Shown here in pieces: positions 40,476-50,157 of a DNA stretch of 64,000 nucleotides. Position numbers and translations under genes: made by a program. A model generated the notes under the pieces. The model had not been told where the DNA came from. It saw only the letters and a program-made list of their open reading frames with translations, and searched no databases. Positions within the stretch are counted from its first letter, which is position 1; the number at the start of each line of letters is the position of its first letter. The DNA is from Cyclobacteriaceae bacterium (lineage in GTDB: Bacteria > Bacteroidota > Bacteroidia > Cytophagales > Cyclobacteriaceae): the NCBI GenBank assembly GCA_028284125.1, contig JANQSI010000004.1, positions 186,001 to 250,000 of the forward strand, in the 5' to 3' direction.

Positions 40476-41474
40476 TTAACGTGCAAACGAAGTGATAATC
40501 CCAAACTTGAAGCCAGGAAAGTTCTTGTTTTCAAGTGTATAGAACGGAACAGAAACTCCACCAAATATTCTAAGGTTGACGGTGGAATTTCGATTTATAA
40601 GATATCCACCACCCAAGTACAACCCTATGCCACCTTGTGTTGAATCTTCTATCTCTGAAAATTTAGGATCTCTTTTGGCGGTCATGAATCCGTATTCGAA
40701 ACTACCATCAAGAAACACAGTTGATCTTTGTCGGCTCAGCGGGAACATAGCACCTAAGCTAAAACTTCCATTCGATAACTCTCGTCCATCGTAAGCACCA
40801 TTTCTTAGTAAAGAAGAGGAGGGATAGTAGTCAAAATTCATACTGAAAAGGAAAGTGGAAGCATCATACGTGTAGGCTAGACCAATCCCAGAAAGTGTTT
40901 CTTCTCCAAACAAGTATTTTCCACCGATTGTAAGTCCAATGAAGTGATTGACCTTGATTTGTTTTAAATCGATTCCTCTACTATCGTATTCTGTTACTTC
41001 ATCAATTTCAATGTCGGTTTTGGCTGTTTTGGTGGTAAGAAACGACCTGCCTAAACGGGATAGCAATGGGTCAAGATCTTCTTCCAAAGTTCCTTTGACC
41101 ATATCATGCCAAACACGTTCTCCCGTTGCGGTTTCATACAATCCTAATGAAATAATGAAAACTCCTTGGAGGTTATGAATTTCTCCATCCATATAGTACC
41201 TGGCGGAGATTCCTTTGGCATTTTGAAGGGCTAATTCTCGATTTTCATCTTCAAAATAGGCCTGTCCAATTCTTTCTGGAAGCAATACTGCATAGTTATG
41301 ATTGTTTTCAATGTAAGACTTGAGAAGCTTGGATGTTGAATACTGTAGATCAGCGTCCTTGTTCGTATTGATCAACTCGAAGTAAGGAAAATATACCGTA
41401 TTATTTTGGGCCTGGGCCTTTGTAGCTACAAAAGTGGCGAGTACAAAAACAAGTAGTTTTTTGGTAGTGTTCAT
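40476..41474 (-). CDS. secreted hypothetical protein (outer-membrane-like C-terminal domain)
   Basis: 332-aa ORF with signal peptide MNTTKKLLVFVLATFVATKAQAQ. Confidence 0.7.
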   Translation of the reverse strand: MNTTKKLLVFVLATFVATKAQAQNNTVYFPYFELINTNKDADLQYSTSKLLKSYIENNHNYAVLLPERIGQAYFEDENRELALQNAKGISARYYMDGEIHNLQGVFIISLGLYETATGERVWHDMVKGTLEEDLDPLLSRLGRSFLTTKTAKTDIEIDEVTEYDSRGIDLKQIKVNHFIGLTIGGKYLFGEETLSGIGLAYTYDASTFLFSMNFDYYPSSSLLRNGAYDGRELSNGSFSLGAMFPLSRQRSTVFLDGSFEYGFMTAKRDPKFSEIEDSTQGGIGLYLGGGYLINRNSTVNLRIFGGVSVPFYTLENKNFPGFKFGIITSFAR

Positions 41475-41604
41475 GGTTCTCTCTTTTTAAGGCTAACTCC
41501 ATTAAGTTGCGGATTCTCAAACAAGCCCCTAAAACTTTTTAAAAGAAAACTGTTGACTTGAGCGAAGGGCATCCTGAATATGGATAGCTTTGCCGCCACT
41601 TTAA

Positions 41605-42042
41605 ATGACACAAAAAATGAAAGCGAAAGCAAACGATAATGTAAAAGTTCATTACACTGGGAAACTCACTTCAGGAGAAGTATTTGATTCATCTGAAGGA
41701 CGAGAACCGCTGGCTTTCACAGTGGGTGGAGGGCAAATGATCAAAGGATTTGATGAGGCAGTTGATGGAATGGAACTTAATGAGAAAAAGACAGTGACCA
41801 TTCCAGCGAAAGACGCTTATGGAGAACATAAGAATGAGTTAATTCAGCAAATACCCAAGAGCAATTTACCTGAAGATATGCAACCTGAAATTGGTCAACG
41901 GTTGGTAGCCACGAATGACCTTGGACATCAAACGCAGGTATCAGTGATTGATGTTACAGGGGAGAACATCACAATAGATGCTAATCACGATCTTGCTGGA
42001 AAAGATCTTGTTTTTGATATAGAATTGGTTGCCATCAACTAG
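41605..42042 (+). CDS. FKBP-type peptidyl-prolyl cis-trans isomerase (SlyD-like)
   Basis: VKVHYTGKLTSGEVFDSSEGREPLAFTVGGGQMIKGFDEAVDGMELNEKKTVTIPAKDAYGEH. Confidence 0.95.
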   Translation: MTQKMKAKANDNVKVHYTGKLTSGEVFDSSEGREPLAFTVGGGQMIKGFDEAVDGMELNEKKTVTIPAKDAYGEHKNELIQQIPKSNLPEDMQPEIGQRLVATNDLGHQTQVSVIDVTGENITIDANHDLAGKDLVFDIELVAIN

Positions 42043-42060
42043 CGACAACTAAGGATTTAA

Positions 42061-42250
42061 ATACCTACATATGGCCCCTGATCAATAAAACCAGGGGACG
42101 CATTGCTTAAGTTCTAAACTTAAATCTGATTTTTAATTCAAGGTCGAAACCTTTAAATTTGATCAAACGTTCTAAAGAACGCAATGCGATTTTCGCATAT
42201 GTAAGCATAAAATAAAAGTAGCAATTCCAGTAGGTTTTGCTATTTTTTTT
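42061..42250 (+). ncRNA. structured ncRNA candidate, copy 2 (family unrecognised)
   Basis: Homologous to 9115-9304. Same helix order with compensatory changes: CCCCTG/CAGGGG, TTAAGTT/AACTTAA, CGTTCT/AGAACG, CGCATTGC/GCAATGCG, ATGCG/CGCAT; terminator and U-tract at the 3' end. Confidence 0.75.
42220..42250 (+). terminator. intrinsic terminator of ncRNA copy 2
   Basis: AGCAA-ttCC-agta-GGtt-TTGCT followed by ATTTTTTTT. Confidence 0.65.
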
Positions 42251-42518
42251 GGTCTACATGTCATCCTCATAGTCACCTTTATTGATCACTCCCGAAGAGT
42301 TGAAAATATATTCTTAACAATCTTTTCAAAAAGAAGTCGAAACTTTTTTGACATGTAACTAGTTTAGTTAATTAAGACTGCAAATTGAAACAGATTAAGA
42401 ACCAGCTTTTTTCCTCTTAGCTTTTTAATTGCTGTCAAAGCCTTAACCCAACACCTCTACCTAGCGATGTGAATTGATTTCATTAGAAATCGTCATGTTT
42501 AATATTAACCACTAGAGA

Positions 42519-42914
42519 ATGCAGTCCACACAGTTAACCAGCCATTTACCTTCAAGTTTCTCCAAATCTGAGAAAGGAGAGAAGACCATCAGGGTAGATT
42601 ATCAACAAGCACTAAATCTTATAACCGTTAGAGGATCTTCGATAGCAGATCATTCCTCTTATAAATATGATGACCTTGTTGACAAAATAGAATCCCACTT
42701 CAAACTCGGAAATTCATTGCAACTCTATTTCAATTTCGATTTTCTGGATAACTCTGCATTAGCATATTTGGGAATAGTCATATCAACACTGAATGAATAC
42801 CATGACAAAGGAAAAATGGTGAAGGCATTTTGGAGCTGCCTCAGTGTAGCTGACAACATGAATGATGAAGGAGAGAAGCTAAAAGCACTTAGCAAATTTG
42901 AGTTCCATCATTAA
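42519..42914 (+). CDS. SiaC-like / DUF1987 regulatory protein
   Basis: LQLYFNFDFLDNSALAYLGIVISTLNEYHDKGKMVKAFWSCLSVADNMNDEGEKLKALSKFEF resembles DUF1987/SiaC. Confidence 0.65.
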   Translation: MQSTQLTSHLPSSFSKSEKGEKTIRVDYQQALNLITVRGSSIADHSSYKYDDLVDKIESHFKLGNSLQLYFNFDFLDNSALAYLGIVISTLNEYHDKGKMVKAFWSCLSVADNMNDEGEKLKALSKFEFHH

Positions 42915-43004
42915 GAGCTGAGCGAATAATATCACTGAATAACGCTTTTAATTAGCTGTCATGGCAATGTGATATTGTCTACTTTTAGTCAATAAAGTAA
43001 GCAC

Positions 43005-43700
43005 ATGTCCCGAGTTCTGGTAATGGGTGATATTCATGGAAATCTTCACGCATTTGAACAGTGCATCGAAAAATCTGAATTTGATTTCGAAAATGATGTA
43101 CTGATTCAATTGGGAGATGTCTCTGATCGTCAACCCGATACAGCCTTGGTTGTTGAAAAACTACTTTCCATTAAAAATCTAATTGCAATCCGAGGTAATC
43201 ACGATGATTGGACACGAAAATGGATTTCAAATGGAGGGCAAGACTCTACCTGGTTGGCAAATGGTGGACAAGAAACGATTGACTCTTACAAGAAAGAGAA
43301 CACAAGAATTGACTTGGAAAAACATCGCCAATTCTTCAGTGATGTACAAGTGAACCATTATGTGGATGATGAAAACAGAATTTTTGTTCACGGTGGATTC
43401 ACCAATTCTAAAGGCCCCGATTATGATTTGACAGAAAATCAATGTCTCTGGGATCGGAGTTTGTGGGAAAGTGCCATGATGGGTAGAAAAATTGATCTTG
43501 AACCCAAAGTTTTATCCGGGTTTAAGGAGATATACATTGGCCACACACCAACATTGAATTTCTTCGAAGATCAGCCAATGAATATTTTCAATGTGTGGAA
43601 TTTGGATACAGGTGCTGGTCATTCGACTGGAAGACTAACGATCATGGACGTTTACACAAAAGAGTATTGGCAATCTGATAGTACAGATAGCTTGTATTAA
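43005..43700 (+). CDS. metallophosphoesterase (PPP-type serine/threonine phosphatase-like)
   Basis: GDIHGNLHAFEQC, QLGDVSDRQPDTALVVEKL, AIRGNHDDW, YIGHTPT, NLDTGAGHSTGRLTI. Confidence 0.93.
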   Translation: MSRVLVMGDIHGNLHAFEQCIEKSEFDFENDVLIQLGDVSDRQPDTALVVEKLLSIKNLIAIRGNHDDWTRKWISNGGQDSTWLANGGQETIDSYKKENTRIDLEKHRQFFSDVQVNHYVDDENRIFVHGGFTNSKGPDYDLTENQCLWDRSLWESAMMGRKIDLEPKVLSGFKEIYIGHTPTLNFFEDQPMNIFNVWNLDTGAGHSTGRLTIMDVYTKEYWQSDSTDSLY

Positions 43701-43739
43701 TTGAGTCAATCAGTTTTAAAAACAACATGCTTTAAATCT

Positions 43740-43830
43740 GATCCTTCGGTTCACTCTGGATGACATTGCTTCGTTCAGTAAACATTCATACACAAGATCT
43801 GTGCTGTCATGCTGACGAAGGAAGCATCTT
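43740..43830. repeat. REP-like hairpin pair (modules M3 - and M4 +)
   Basis: Reverse complement of GTCATCCAGAGTGAACCGAAGGATC (43740-43764) and GTCATGCTGACGAAGGAAGCATCTT (43806-43830). Confidence 0.65.
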
Positions 43831-43847
43831 TTCATTAATGTTAAGTG

Positions 43848-44600
43848 CTATAAATTCTGACTTCTGTATAGCTCGATTTCTTCAATCAGATTTTGACAAA
43901 TTCTTTTGATGATTGCGTAGTTCCCTAGATTTTTCTGAAGGATGGAACGCGAGAGGTACATGAGGTTTTCAACCTCTTTAAGTTGATCAGATCGCTGTTG
44001 CCCAAGCCATGGGTATTGAAGTGTTGATACTTGAATCCCTTTTTCGAGCTTCTGTTGAATGGTCCAATAGTCGTTCAATCCTGGACGATCAAAAGCTGAG
44101 CGTATACGATCAGTATTCCCATCGGAATAGGCGCTCCACTTTTTTGCCTGACGATAATAGAGCGAAATCCATGACCTCAGTTTTCCACTCGAAAGGGAGT
44201 ACAGACGTCCGGTATTAATCATTTCATCATAGGTAGCAGTATTGGTTTCCAATAGGAAAATATCTACCGGATCAAGTTTTATTAAATCTATTCGATCCTG
44301 AAGACTGTTTTGAGTCTCGATTAATTGAATAGCTGAATCGCATAGGTTAATATGATGGTGAATGGCCGAGTCCAAAAAATCGAATCTCCTGATATCAGAT
44401 TTTAAATCTTCGTAAAGCCTGCTAATTGTAATCGATTCTGCTTTTGTTAGTTTCCTGTTTGTATTCCAATTATTTAGCTGAACCGCAATCAGAATTCCTA
44501 ACACCAGTAGCAGAATTTCTCCAAAGGCGTAAAGAAGTATTTTTTTCATTTTGGTTTGTTGAATGTTCTTTCTGCGAAACTTTCCTAGAAATCCAAGCAT
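43848..44600 (-). CDS. DUF6090-like membrane protein
   Basis: MKKILLYAFGEILLLVLGILIAVQLNNWNTNRK N-terminus characteristic of this Bacteroidota family. Confidence 0.8.
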   Translation of the reverse strand: MLGFLGKFRRKNIQQTKMKKILLYAFGEILLLVLGILIAVQLNNWNTNRKLTKAESITISRLYEDLKSDIRRFDFLDSAIHHHINLCDSAIQLIETQNSLQDRIDLIKLDPVDIFLLETNTATYDEMINTGRLYSLSSGKLRSWISLYYRQAKKWSAYSDGNTDRIRSAFDRPGLNDYWTIQQKLEKGIQVSTLQYPWLGQQRSDQLKEVENLMYLSRSILQKNLGNYAIIKRICQNLIEEIELYRSQNL

Positions 44601-44632
44601 ATCTGTGAGTAAACTTGGCTGAAGATAACAAA

Positions 44633-44654
44633 GGCCTCCGAAATTTCGGAGGCC
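44633..44654. terminator. terminator hairpin, perfect 22-bp palindrome
   Basis: GGCCTCCGAAATTTCGGAGGCC; on the minus strand followed by TTTGTT. Confidence 0.65.
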
Positions 44655-44659
44655 GACAG

Positions 44660-44697
44660 AAAGAAAGCCCCAGCGTGCAATAGAATGTACCGGGGCG
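44660..44697 (-). terminator. rho-independent terminator downstream of the 44733-45725 gene
   Basis: Minus-strand GCCCCGGTACA..TGCACGCTGGGGC followed by TTTCTTTCT. Confidence 0.65.
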
Positions 44698-44732
44698 TCC
44701 TAACCAACCTAAGAGAACTTTACTTCTTCATC

Positions 44733-45725
44733 TTAATTGTGATCATTCCCACATTCATTTTCCCATTCGTCCCATGCTTCACCAAGATCTATTTCCTCGG
44801 TCACGCCATTTTCAGTTAGAAAAATGATATTATCGCAAGTTCCATCTCCATAATTGATGGAATAACTTCCACTTTCACCTTCGTGTGTGTAGGTTCCAGA
44901 CTCCACTCCACTTACGAAGATCCAAACGTCTTCACAGTTATAGTTCATGAAGAGCGGAGTATCTACCTGAGATGTATAAGATTCACCTGTGCTTCGAGTA
45001 ACAGATTCCGCTCTTGATTCAACGGTATAACCGTCTTGATCCATTTTTTCTGACCCACTTGATTCATAATCAAGCGTGATTACTTCCTCTTCATTTGAAG
45101 TGCTGTCGAATACCGTGTAGGATTCTGTCAAGTCCGCTTCAAATGTGTAGCTCGCATTATATACCCAAACAGAATCGTCCGGACTGATTACGGAAGCATC
45201 TTCCCACGTTCCACTGTAGTTGTAGGTGCCATCAATGGACCAATCTTCTCCACCAAATCCAGTGTAGGTGGCAGAGGAAGAGAAGTTGTTAGGAGTGTAA
45301 TTACCGGTTTCAACCAATTTACCTTTCATGAATTCTCCGTAGTAATCGCATCCATCTCCAAAATCCAGGATGTAGGTATAATTTCCATCTTCGTCTTCTT
45401 CCCATGTTTCAATTAAGCAATCAGGTGTTTGTTCTGTGCTATCTGTAGCAATTCTTCCTGAAGCAGCTCCTTTCATCATTGTTAAAGGAGATCCTGAAGT
45501 TCTTCCTGAGGATGCAGCGGCAATGTTTCCATAGATAGCTCCTAGTGGGCCACCAAACCCAATTCCTCTTGCACGACTTGTGGCGGCTCCTGAATTCGAT
45601 AAAATATTCGTAGCGAATGAATTTTCCACCGTATCATTGGGGGTCACATCACTATCGTTACAAGACCAAATCAATAGAGCAACAGCAACCCAAACAGTGG
45701 TGGTTATTAATTTTCCTGTTTTCAT
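44733..45725 (-). CDS. hypothetical lipoprotein
   Basis: 330 aa; N-terminus MKTGKLITTTVWVAVALLIWSC (lipobox). Confidence 0.75.
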   Translation of the reverse strand: MKTGKLITTTVWVAVALLIWSCNDSDVTPNDTVENSFATNILSNSGAATSRARGIGFGGPLGAIYGNIAAASSGRTSGSPLTMMKGAASGRIATDSTEQTPDCLIETWEEDEDGNYTYILDFGDGCDYYGEFMKGKLVETGNYTPNNFSSSATYTGFGGEDWSIDGTYNYSGTWEDASVISPDDSVWVYNASYTFEADLTESYTVFDSTSNEEEVITLDYESSGSEKMDQDGYTVESRAESVTRSTGESYTSQVDTPLFMNYNCEDVWIFVSGVESGTYTHEGESGSYSINYGDGTCDNIIFLTENGVTEEIDLGEAWDEWENECGNDHN

Positions 45726-45826
45726 GTATCGTAGTTTTTCTTGTTTTGGTAGTGATACAGGCTTGGCAAAAATTACCCTACCAGTTGTTTAATTTTTTCT
45801 AGATTTTTTTGAACTCTTAAGAGTAC

Positions 45827-48505
45827 CTAGAACCTGATGTTAAGGAAGAAATTGGGAGTAAAACCTAACAGACGAGTGTCTAGCGCAACCAGTCGAAGTT
45901 GATCTTCTGTAATTGCTTCACTTTGCTCATCAAAAACAAACTGAGTTGTAAATCGCCTGGATTTTACATTGGTTCTGTCCAGTACGTTGAACAAAGTAAA
46001 ACCGGTTTCGAGTTTGGCTTTGCCTATTGGAAATGAATATTTAGCAGAAAGATCTACTCTGAAATAGTCCGGTAGTCGGAAAGCATTAACGTCACTTTCG
46101 CTGTAAACGATTGTGGAATCTCCTTCAAGAATTGGTACAGAAAATGGTCGACCAGAACCATAAATGACTGTGCTGGATAATTCCCAATTATTGACTTTGA
46201 AAATGTTAACTAGATTTATTTCATGTCGCTGGTCTTGATTAGATGGAAATGGATTGTTCTGATCGATATAAGAAAACTTATTGTTTGATGTCCCTAATGA
46301 ATAGCTCAACCATGAGGTGAATGTTTCGTCTCTATATTTTATAAATAGATCTACACCTTCCGCAATGTTCTCACCTGAAGGATTGATTAGAATTTCTCCA
46401 GAAACGCCCAATGAGTCTGGGGCTGTTGTAGACAGAGTTCTGAATTGGATATTATCGGGACTTCTTACCGCGAACAAATTTTCTATAATACCACTCGTGT
46501 TTTTCCGGTAGTATTCCAGATCCACAGTCCATTTACCTGAAGAAAAGTTTCCTCCGAAAATCATATGAGAGCTTCTCAAAATTGGTATTGATGCATCATC
46601 TGCTAATACCCAATAGAATTTATCGTTGTTATTAAATAGTGATAAGGAGGTCTGATTAACAAATTGGTGATGCAAAGATGCAGCACCTTTCAGGCTGAAC
46701 TTTTCGGTCACTTTTAAGCTCAGGTCGAAACGAGGTTCCAAGAACCATTTAGTTGTTGGCTCATAAAAACTCCCACGAATTCCAAAGCTTGACTTTATCG
46801 CTGAGCTATTGTATTGATAGCTTCCGTAGAAACTTGCAATGCTGGATTGAAGAATCAAGTCGTTCCGAATAACAACCTCATCTGAGAAATTTTGAAAGAA
46901 AAACTGATCCGCATCGTAATCGGTAGAAATCACATTTAATTCTACACCACCTCTGATCAGATCATCGTTTGCCAAGTCTATTTCATGATCAGATCTGAGG
47001 GTCAAATCAGAAACCAGGCTTTTAACTCTAAAGTTGGAGAGCCCAACCTGAGAATTACTGAAGATGGTATCGCTTTCTAAAAAAGCCACGTCCTGAAAGA
47101 ATGTTTGACTTACATCAAGCCGCTGATCATCGGAAAATTCTGATGCTGCTAGAGTATAGCTACTGTGCCAATTTGAGGCTGGATTTAGCTTCCAATTCAG
47201 GCTGATACCTTTATTTTCCCAGGTGGCATTGTCTTCAATATCAAAGGCAGAGAATTCATCTATCTCAGAAAAATCAGCGGAATAGAAATCTTCACTTAAG
47301 TATAGATTTATGTCAAGTATGGATCTGTTGCTGAACCGATGCTGAAGTTTTCCATTGATGTCATAAAAATTTAGCGAGGGTTGAAATTCCAATATGGTCA
47401 ACTCGGGACTAACAGATTCAATGAATGATTCCCTGTTTGATGCGAGAAAATCCTTGAACAGATTCGAGTTAAGTACGTCAGCAAAAGATTGCCGTACTCC
47501 TAGCATGAAGGAGGTGTTGGATCCAATCGGTGTCTCGATCATTCCATTAAATGAAAGGAAGTTAACACCGGCTTTTGCTGAGAATTTATCATTCGCTCCG
47601 GTTTTCGCAGACACATCTACCACTGAAGAAATTCTTCCTCCATACTCTGGACCAAAGCCTCCTTTATACAAGCCAACATTATTAATCACATTTGGATTTA
47701 GAGTAGAGAAAATCCCGAAGAAGTGATCCAAGTGATACAACGTGAATCCATCCATCAATACTAGGTTTTGCGCCGGGGTCCCACCTCGCACTGATAATCC
47801 AGAGGCTGTTTCATCGGATGCTTGGACTCCTGGTAAAAGCTGGATAGATTTGAAAACGTCAGTTTCTCCTAATGTTGGCAATGCATTGAATTGATCGGGA
47901 TTCATGCTGAAAAACCCGGGCTTACCGTATAGTTCTCCATTTTGGGAAGTATTCAAAATTATCTCTTGTAACACTTGAGGATTTTGTTCCAAGCTTACTG
48001 CTATGTCATATTCAGTAGGAGGAACCTCAAGTTTCAGATCTTTATAGCCAATGTAGCTGACTTGAAGCGTTATTGTATCTTCTCTTGGTGGAAGCTTAAA
48101 TTGGCCATCTTGATTACTAATAGCTCCTTTGTTCGAAGTTTGAACATGTGCAAATGCCAACGGCTTACCGGTGTCCTTATCATAAACTTTCCCTGCCAGC
48201 GACCTAGCTGGTTTTTTTATTTTCTCAGGAATGACTAGGTAAATACCATCAGACAATTGAATTTTAAAAGGCAAGTCTTCAAACACCTTGCTGATCAATT
48301 CAGCTTCTGAGTTTGCTTTAATTTTTTTATTCAGCTCATGCTGTTTTAAGAGCTCAGGATAGTATGAGAATTTGAATTTGTATTTATCAGAAAGCAATTC
48401 TACTGCTTCGAAGAGTGTTTGCTCTGAAAAATCAAAATCATATCTTTTTTGAGCGAGTACATTCGATGAAGAAAGAATTAAAATGAAAAGGATGGTGCTT
48501 CTCAT
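45827..48505 (-). CDS. TonB-dependent receptor with secretin/STN N-terminal domain
   Basis: STN-like YDFDFSEQTLFEAVELLSDKYKFKFSYYPELL, carboxypeptidase-like GKVYDKDTGKPLAFAHVQTSNKGAISNQDGQFKLPP, plug LPTLGETDVFKSIQLLPGVQASDETASGLSVRGGTPAQNLVLMDG. Confidence 0.94.
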   Translation of the reverse strand: MRSTILFILILSSSNVLAQKRYDFDFSEQTLFEAVELLSDKYKFKFSYYPELLKQHELNKKIKANSEAELISKVFEDLPFKIQLSDGIYLVIPEKIKKPARSLAGKVYDKDTGKPLAFAHVQTSNKGAISNQDGQFKLPPREDTITLQVSYIGYKDLKLEVPPTEYDIAVSLEQNPQVLQEIILNTSQNGELYGKPGFFSMNPDQFNALPTLGETDVFKSIQLLPGVQASDETASGLSVRGGTPAQNLVLMDGFTLYHLDHFFGIFSTLNPNVINNVGLYKGGFGPEYGGRISSVVDVSAKTGANDKFSAKAGVNFLSFNGMIETPIGSNTSFMLGVRQSFADVLNSNLFKDFLASNRESFIESVSPELTILEFQPSLNFYDINGKLQHRFSNRSILDINLYLSEDFYSADFSEIDEFSAFDIEDNATWENKGISLNWKLNPASNWHSSYTLAASEFSDDQRLDVSQTFFQDVAFLESDTIFSNSQVGLSNFRVKSLVSDLTLRSDHEIDLANDDLIRGGVELNVISTDYDADQFFFQNFSDEVVIRNDLILQSSIASFYGSYQYNSSAIKSSFGIRGSFYEPTTKWFLEPRFDLSLKVTEKFSLKGAASLHHQFVNQTSLSLFNNNDKFYWVLADDASIPILRSSHMIFGGNFSSGKWTVDLEYYRKNTSGIIENLFAVRSPDNIQFRTLSTTAPDSLGVSGEILINPSGENIAEGVDLFIKYRDETFTSWLSYSLGTSNNKFSYIDQNNPFPSNQDQRHEINLVNIFKVNNWELSSTVIYGSGRPFSVPILEGDSTIVYSESDVNAFRLPDYFRVDLSAKYSFPIGKAKLETGFTLFNVLDRTNVKSRRFTTQFVFDEQSEAITEDQLRLVALDTRLLGFTPNFFLNIRF

Positions 48506-48516
48506 CGCATTGAACT

Positions 48517-49401
48517 TTACTGAGCGCTTTTACTGATCGCGAAGGTATTTTGTCCGGTTTTTTCATATTCCAGACCCAATGGAAGGCAAACCATATCAAG
48601 AGCAGTTTCAAGACGCTTGTTGGTAAAGTATCCGGAAAATTCTTGTTCGCCAGATCCGTCAAATTCAATTTCGATGCTGAATTGTCGCTGAAGCTCTTGA
48701 AATACACTATTTATTGGTTGATGATCGAAATAGAATTCACCATTTTGCCAATTACCCATTGTCTCTGGTACTCTAAATACAACCTTGACGGTATCCGTAT
48801 CCACTGTTATCGCTTGTCCTGGAACAATATCCTCAGAAACAGATCGCTCGGGTACTGTGACTCTCACTTTTCCTGTTTTGCATGCCACATTAAATGATCC
48901 ATCTCGCGCAAAAACGTTAAATGAGGTTCCAAGTACTTGGACATTTCCAACATTCGTCTTTACCAAAAACTTATTACCTTCAGTTACTTCGAAGAACGCT
49001 TCACCTTCAAGTGTTAATTCTCTATTCCAATCATCGGAGTAGGTGATCATCGAAGAGGCGTTGAGGATAACTTTTGATCCGTCAGGAAGCACTTGAGTTG
49101 TATTCTCGCCAGAAGCTGTAGCTACTTCAATGAGCTCAGCAGGCTTGAGAAGAAAAAAGGAAATTGATGCGATCAAAGCAATGGATGCAGCAATTCCTAC
49201 TAATCGCCAGGTATATGTTTTTTTACTATCTGTGTTCTTCTCTTCCTCAATTGCTCCAGCGATATTATTCCAGATTTCTTCCTTGCTCTTTTTAGAAGGA
49301 ACTTTTACAGAAGAAGACTTACGAAGAAACTCCGATAGTTCATCCTTCGAGTCATTCTCTTCATGGTTAATCAAATCTCGATATTTATCTAAATCACTCA
49401 T
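48517..49401 (-). CDS. FecR family anti-sigma regulator
   Basis: TM segment, then TTQVLPDGSKVILNASSMITYSDDWNRELTLEGEAFFEVTEGNKFLVKTNVGNVQVLGTSFNVFA (FecR domain). Confidence 0.94.
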   Translation of the reverse strand: MSDLDKYRDLINHEENDSKDELSEFLRKSSSVKVPSKKSKEEIWNNIAGAIEEEKNTDSKKTYTWRLVGIAASIALIASISFFLLKPAELIEVATASGENTTQVLPDGSKVILNASSMITYSDDWNRELTLEGEAFFEVTEGNKFLVKTNVGNVQVLGTSFNVFARDGSFNVACKTGKVRVTVPERSVSEDIVPGQAITVDTDTVKVVFRVPETMGNWQNGEFYFDHQPINSVFQELQRQFSIEIEFDGSGEQEFSGYFTNKRLETALDMVCLPLGLEYEKTGQNTFAISKSAQ

Positions 49402-49943
49402 TAGATCTTCACTCCCAATTGTTCTCTGATAATACTCAGTGCCTTACTCATCCGTTTTTCTATTGCCTTTACACTCAGGTCCAATCGGGCAGCAATTTCT
49501 TCATACTTTAATTTATCTATTCTGTTCATCAAAAACACTTCCCTGCTTCCTTCTGGTAACGATTGAATCACTTCATTGAGCTTTCTTTCAAATTCTTTTT
49601 CCTCAAGTACAAATTGAGGTGAATTATGTTCCGTCCTATTCTGTGCAATCACATCTCCCTGATGATTCATCACCACTTTTTTATGTTTGAAGTGGTTGAT
49701 CATTAGGTTGTTTGCGATTGTGTACAACAAGCTTTTTACCGTATCCATTTTGATGCTATCTCTTTTCTCCCACACCTTAATAAATACCTCTTGCACGAGA
49801 TCCTCCGAGAGATCTATGTCACCAGTTTTGTAATATAAAAAGCCTCTCAGGCTCTCAAAATACTGGTCATAAACCTCCTTTAGGTCATTTTTGGTAAAGC
49901 GCTTGCTTACTTCCATAGGGCTAATGCCCAAAGATAGAGCCAT
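49401..49943 (-). CDS. ECF RNA polymerase sigma factor (FecI-like)
   Basis: DLSEDLVQEVFIKVWEKRDSI and EIAARLDLSVKAIEKRMSKALSIIREQ (sigma2/sigma4 regions). Confidence 0.94.
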   Translation of the reverse strand: MALSLGISPMEVSKRFTKNDLKEVYDQYFESLRGFLYYKTGDIDLSEDLVQEVFIKVWEKRDSIKMDTVKSLLYTIANNLMINHFKHKKVVMNHQGDVIAQNRTEHNSPQFVLEEKEFERKLNEVIQSLPEGSREVFLMNRIDKLKYEEIAARLDLSVKAIEKRMSKALSIIREQLGVKI

Positions 49944-49985
49944 CGCTGTTTAAGGAATATACAATTGCTGTTGAGATTACCCTAC

Positions 49986-50080
49986 CAATTGGTGAATTGG
50001 TGAATTGGTGAATTAGTGGATTAGAGAATTTAAGAATTAGTAGATTGGTGGATTAGATGATTTGAGAATTAGGGATTTTG
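49986..50080. repeat. degenerate short tandem repeat (GGTGAATT / GATTAG-type)
   Basis: TTGGTGAATTGGTGAATTGGTGAATTAGTGGATTAGAGAATTTAAGAATTAGTAGATTGGTGGATTAGA...; followed by ACTAGTAACTAGTAACTAAC. Confidence 0.85.
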
Positions 50081-50157
50081 GGTTTTTACAACTAGTAACT
50101 AGTAACTAACAACTATTCTCCAAATGTCTATATCTTGATCTCAGAACTTAAAAGTGG

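Noticed and set aside
47394-47726. ORF-track entry, 110 aa plus strand
   Set aside because: Antisense to the TonB-dependent receptor with clear homology signature.
49986-50080. Possible CRISPR-like repeat array
   Set aside because: Repeat units are about 8 nt, degenerate and contiguous with no spacers; no cas genes in the window.
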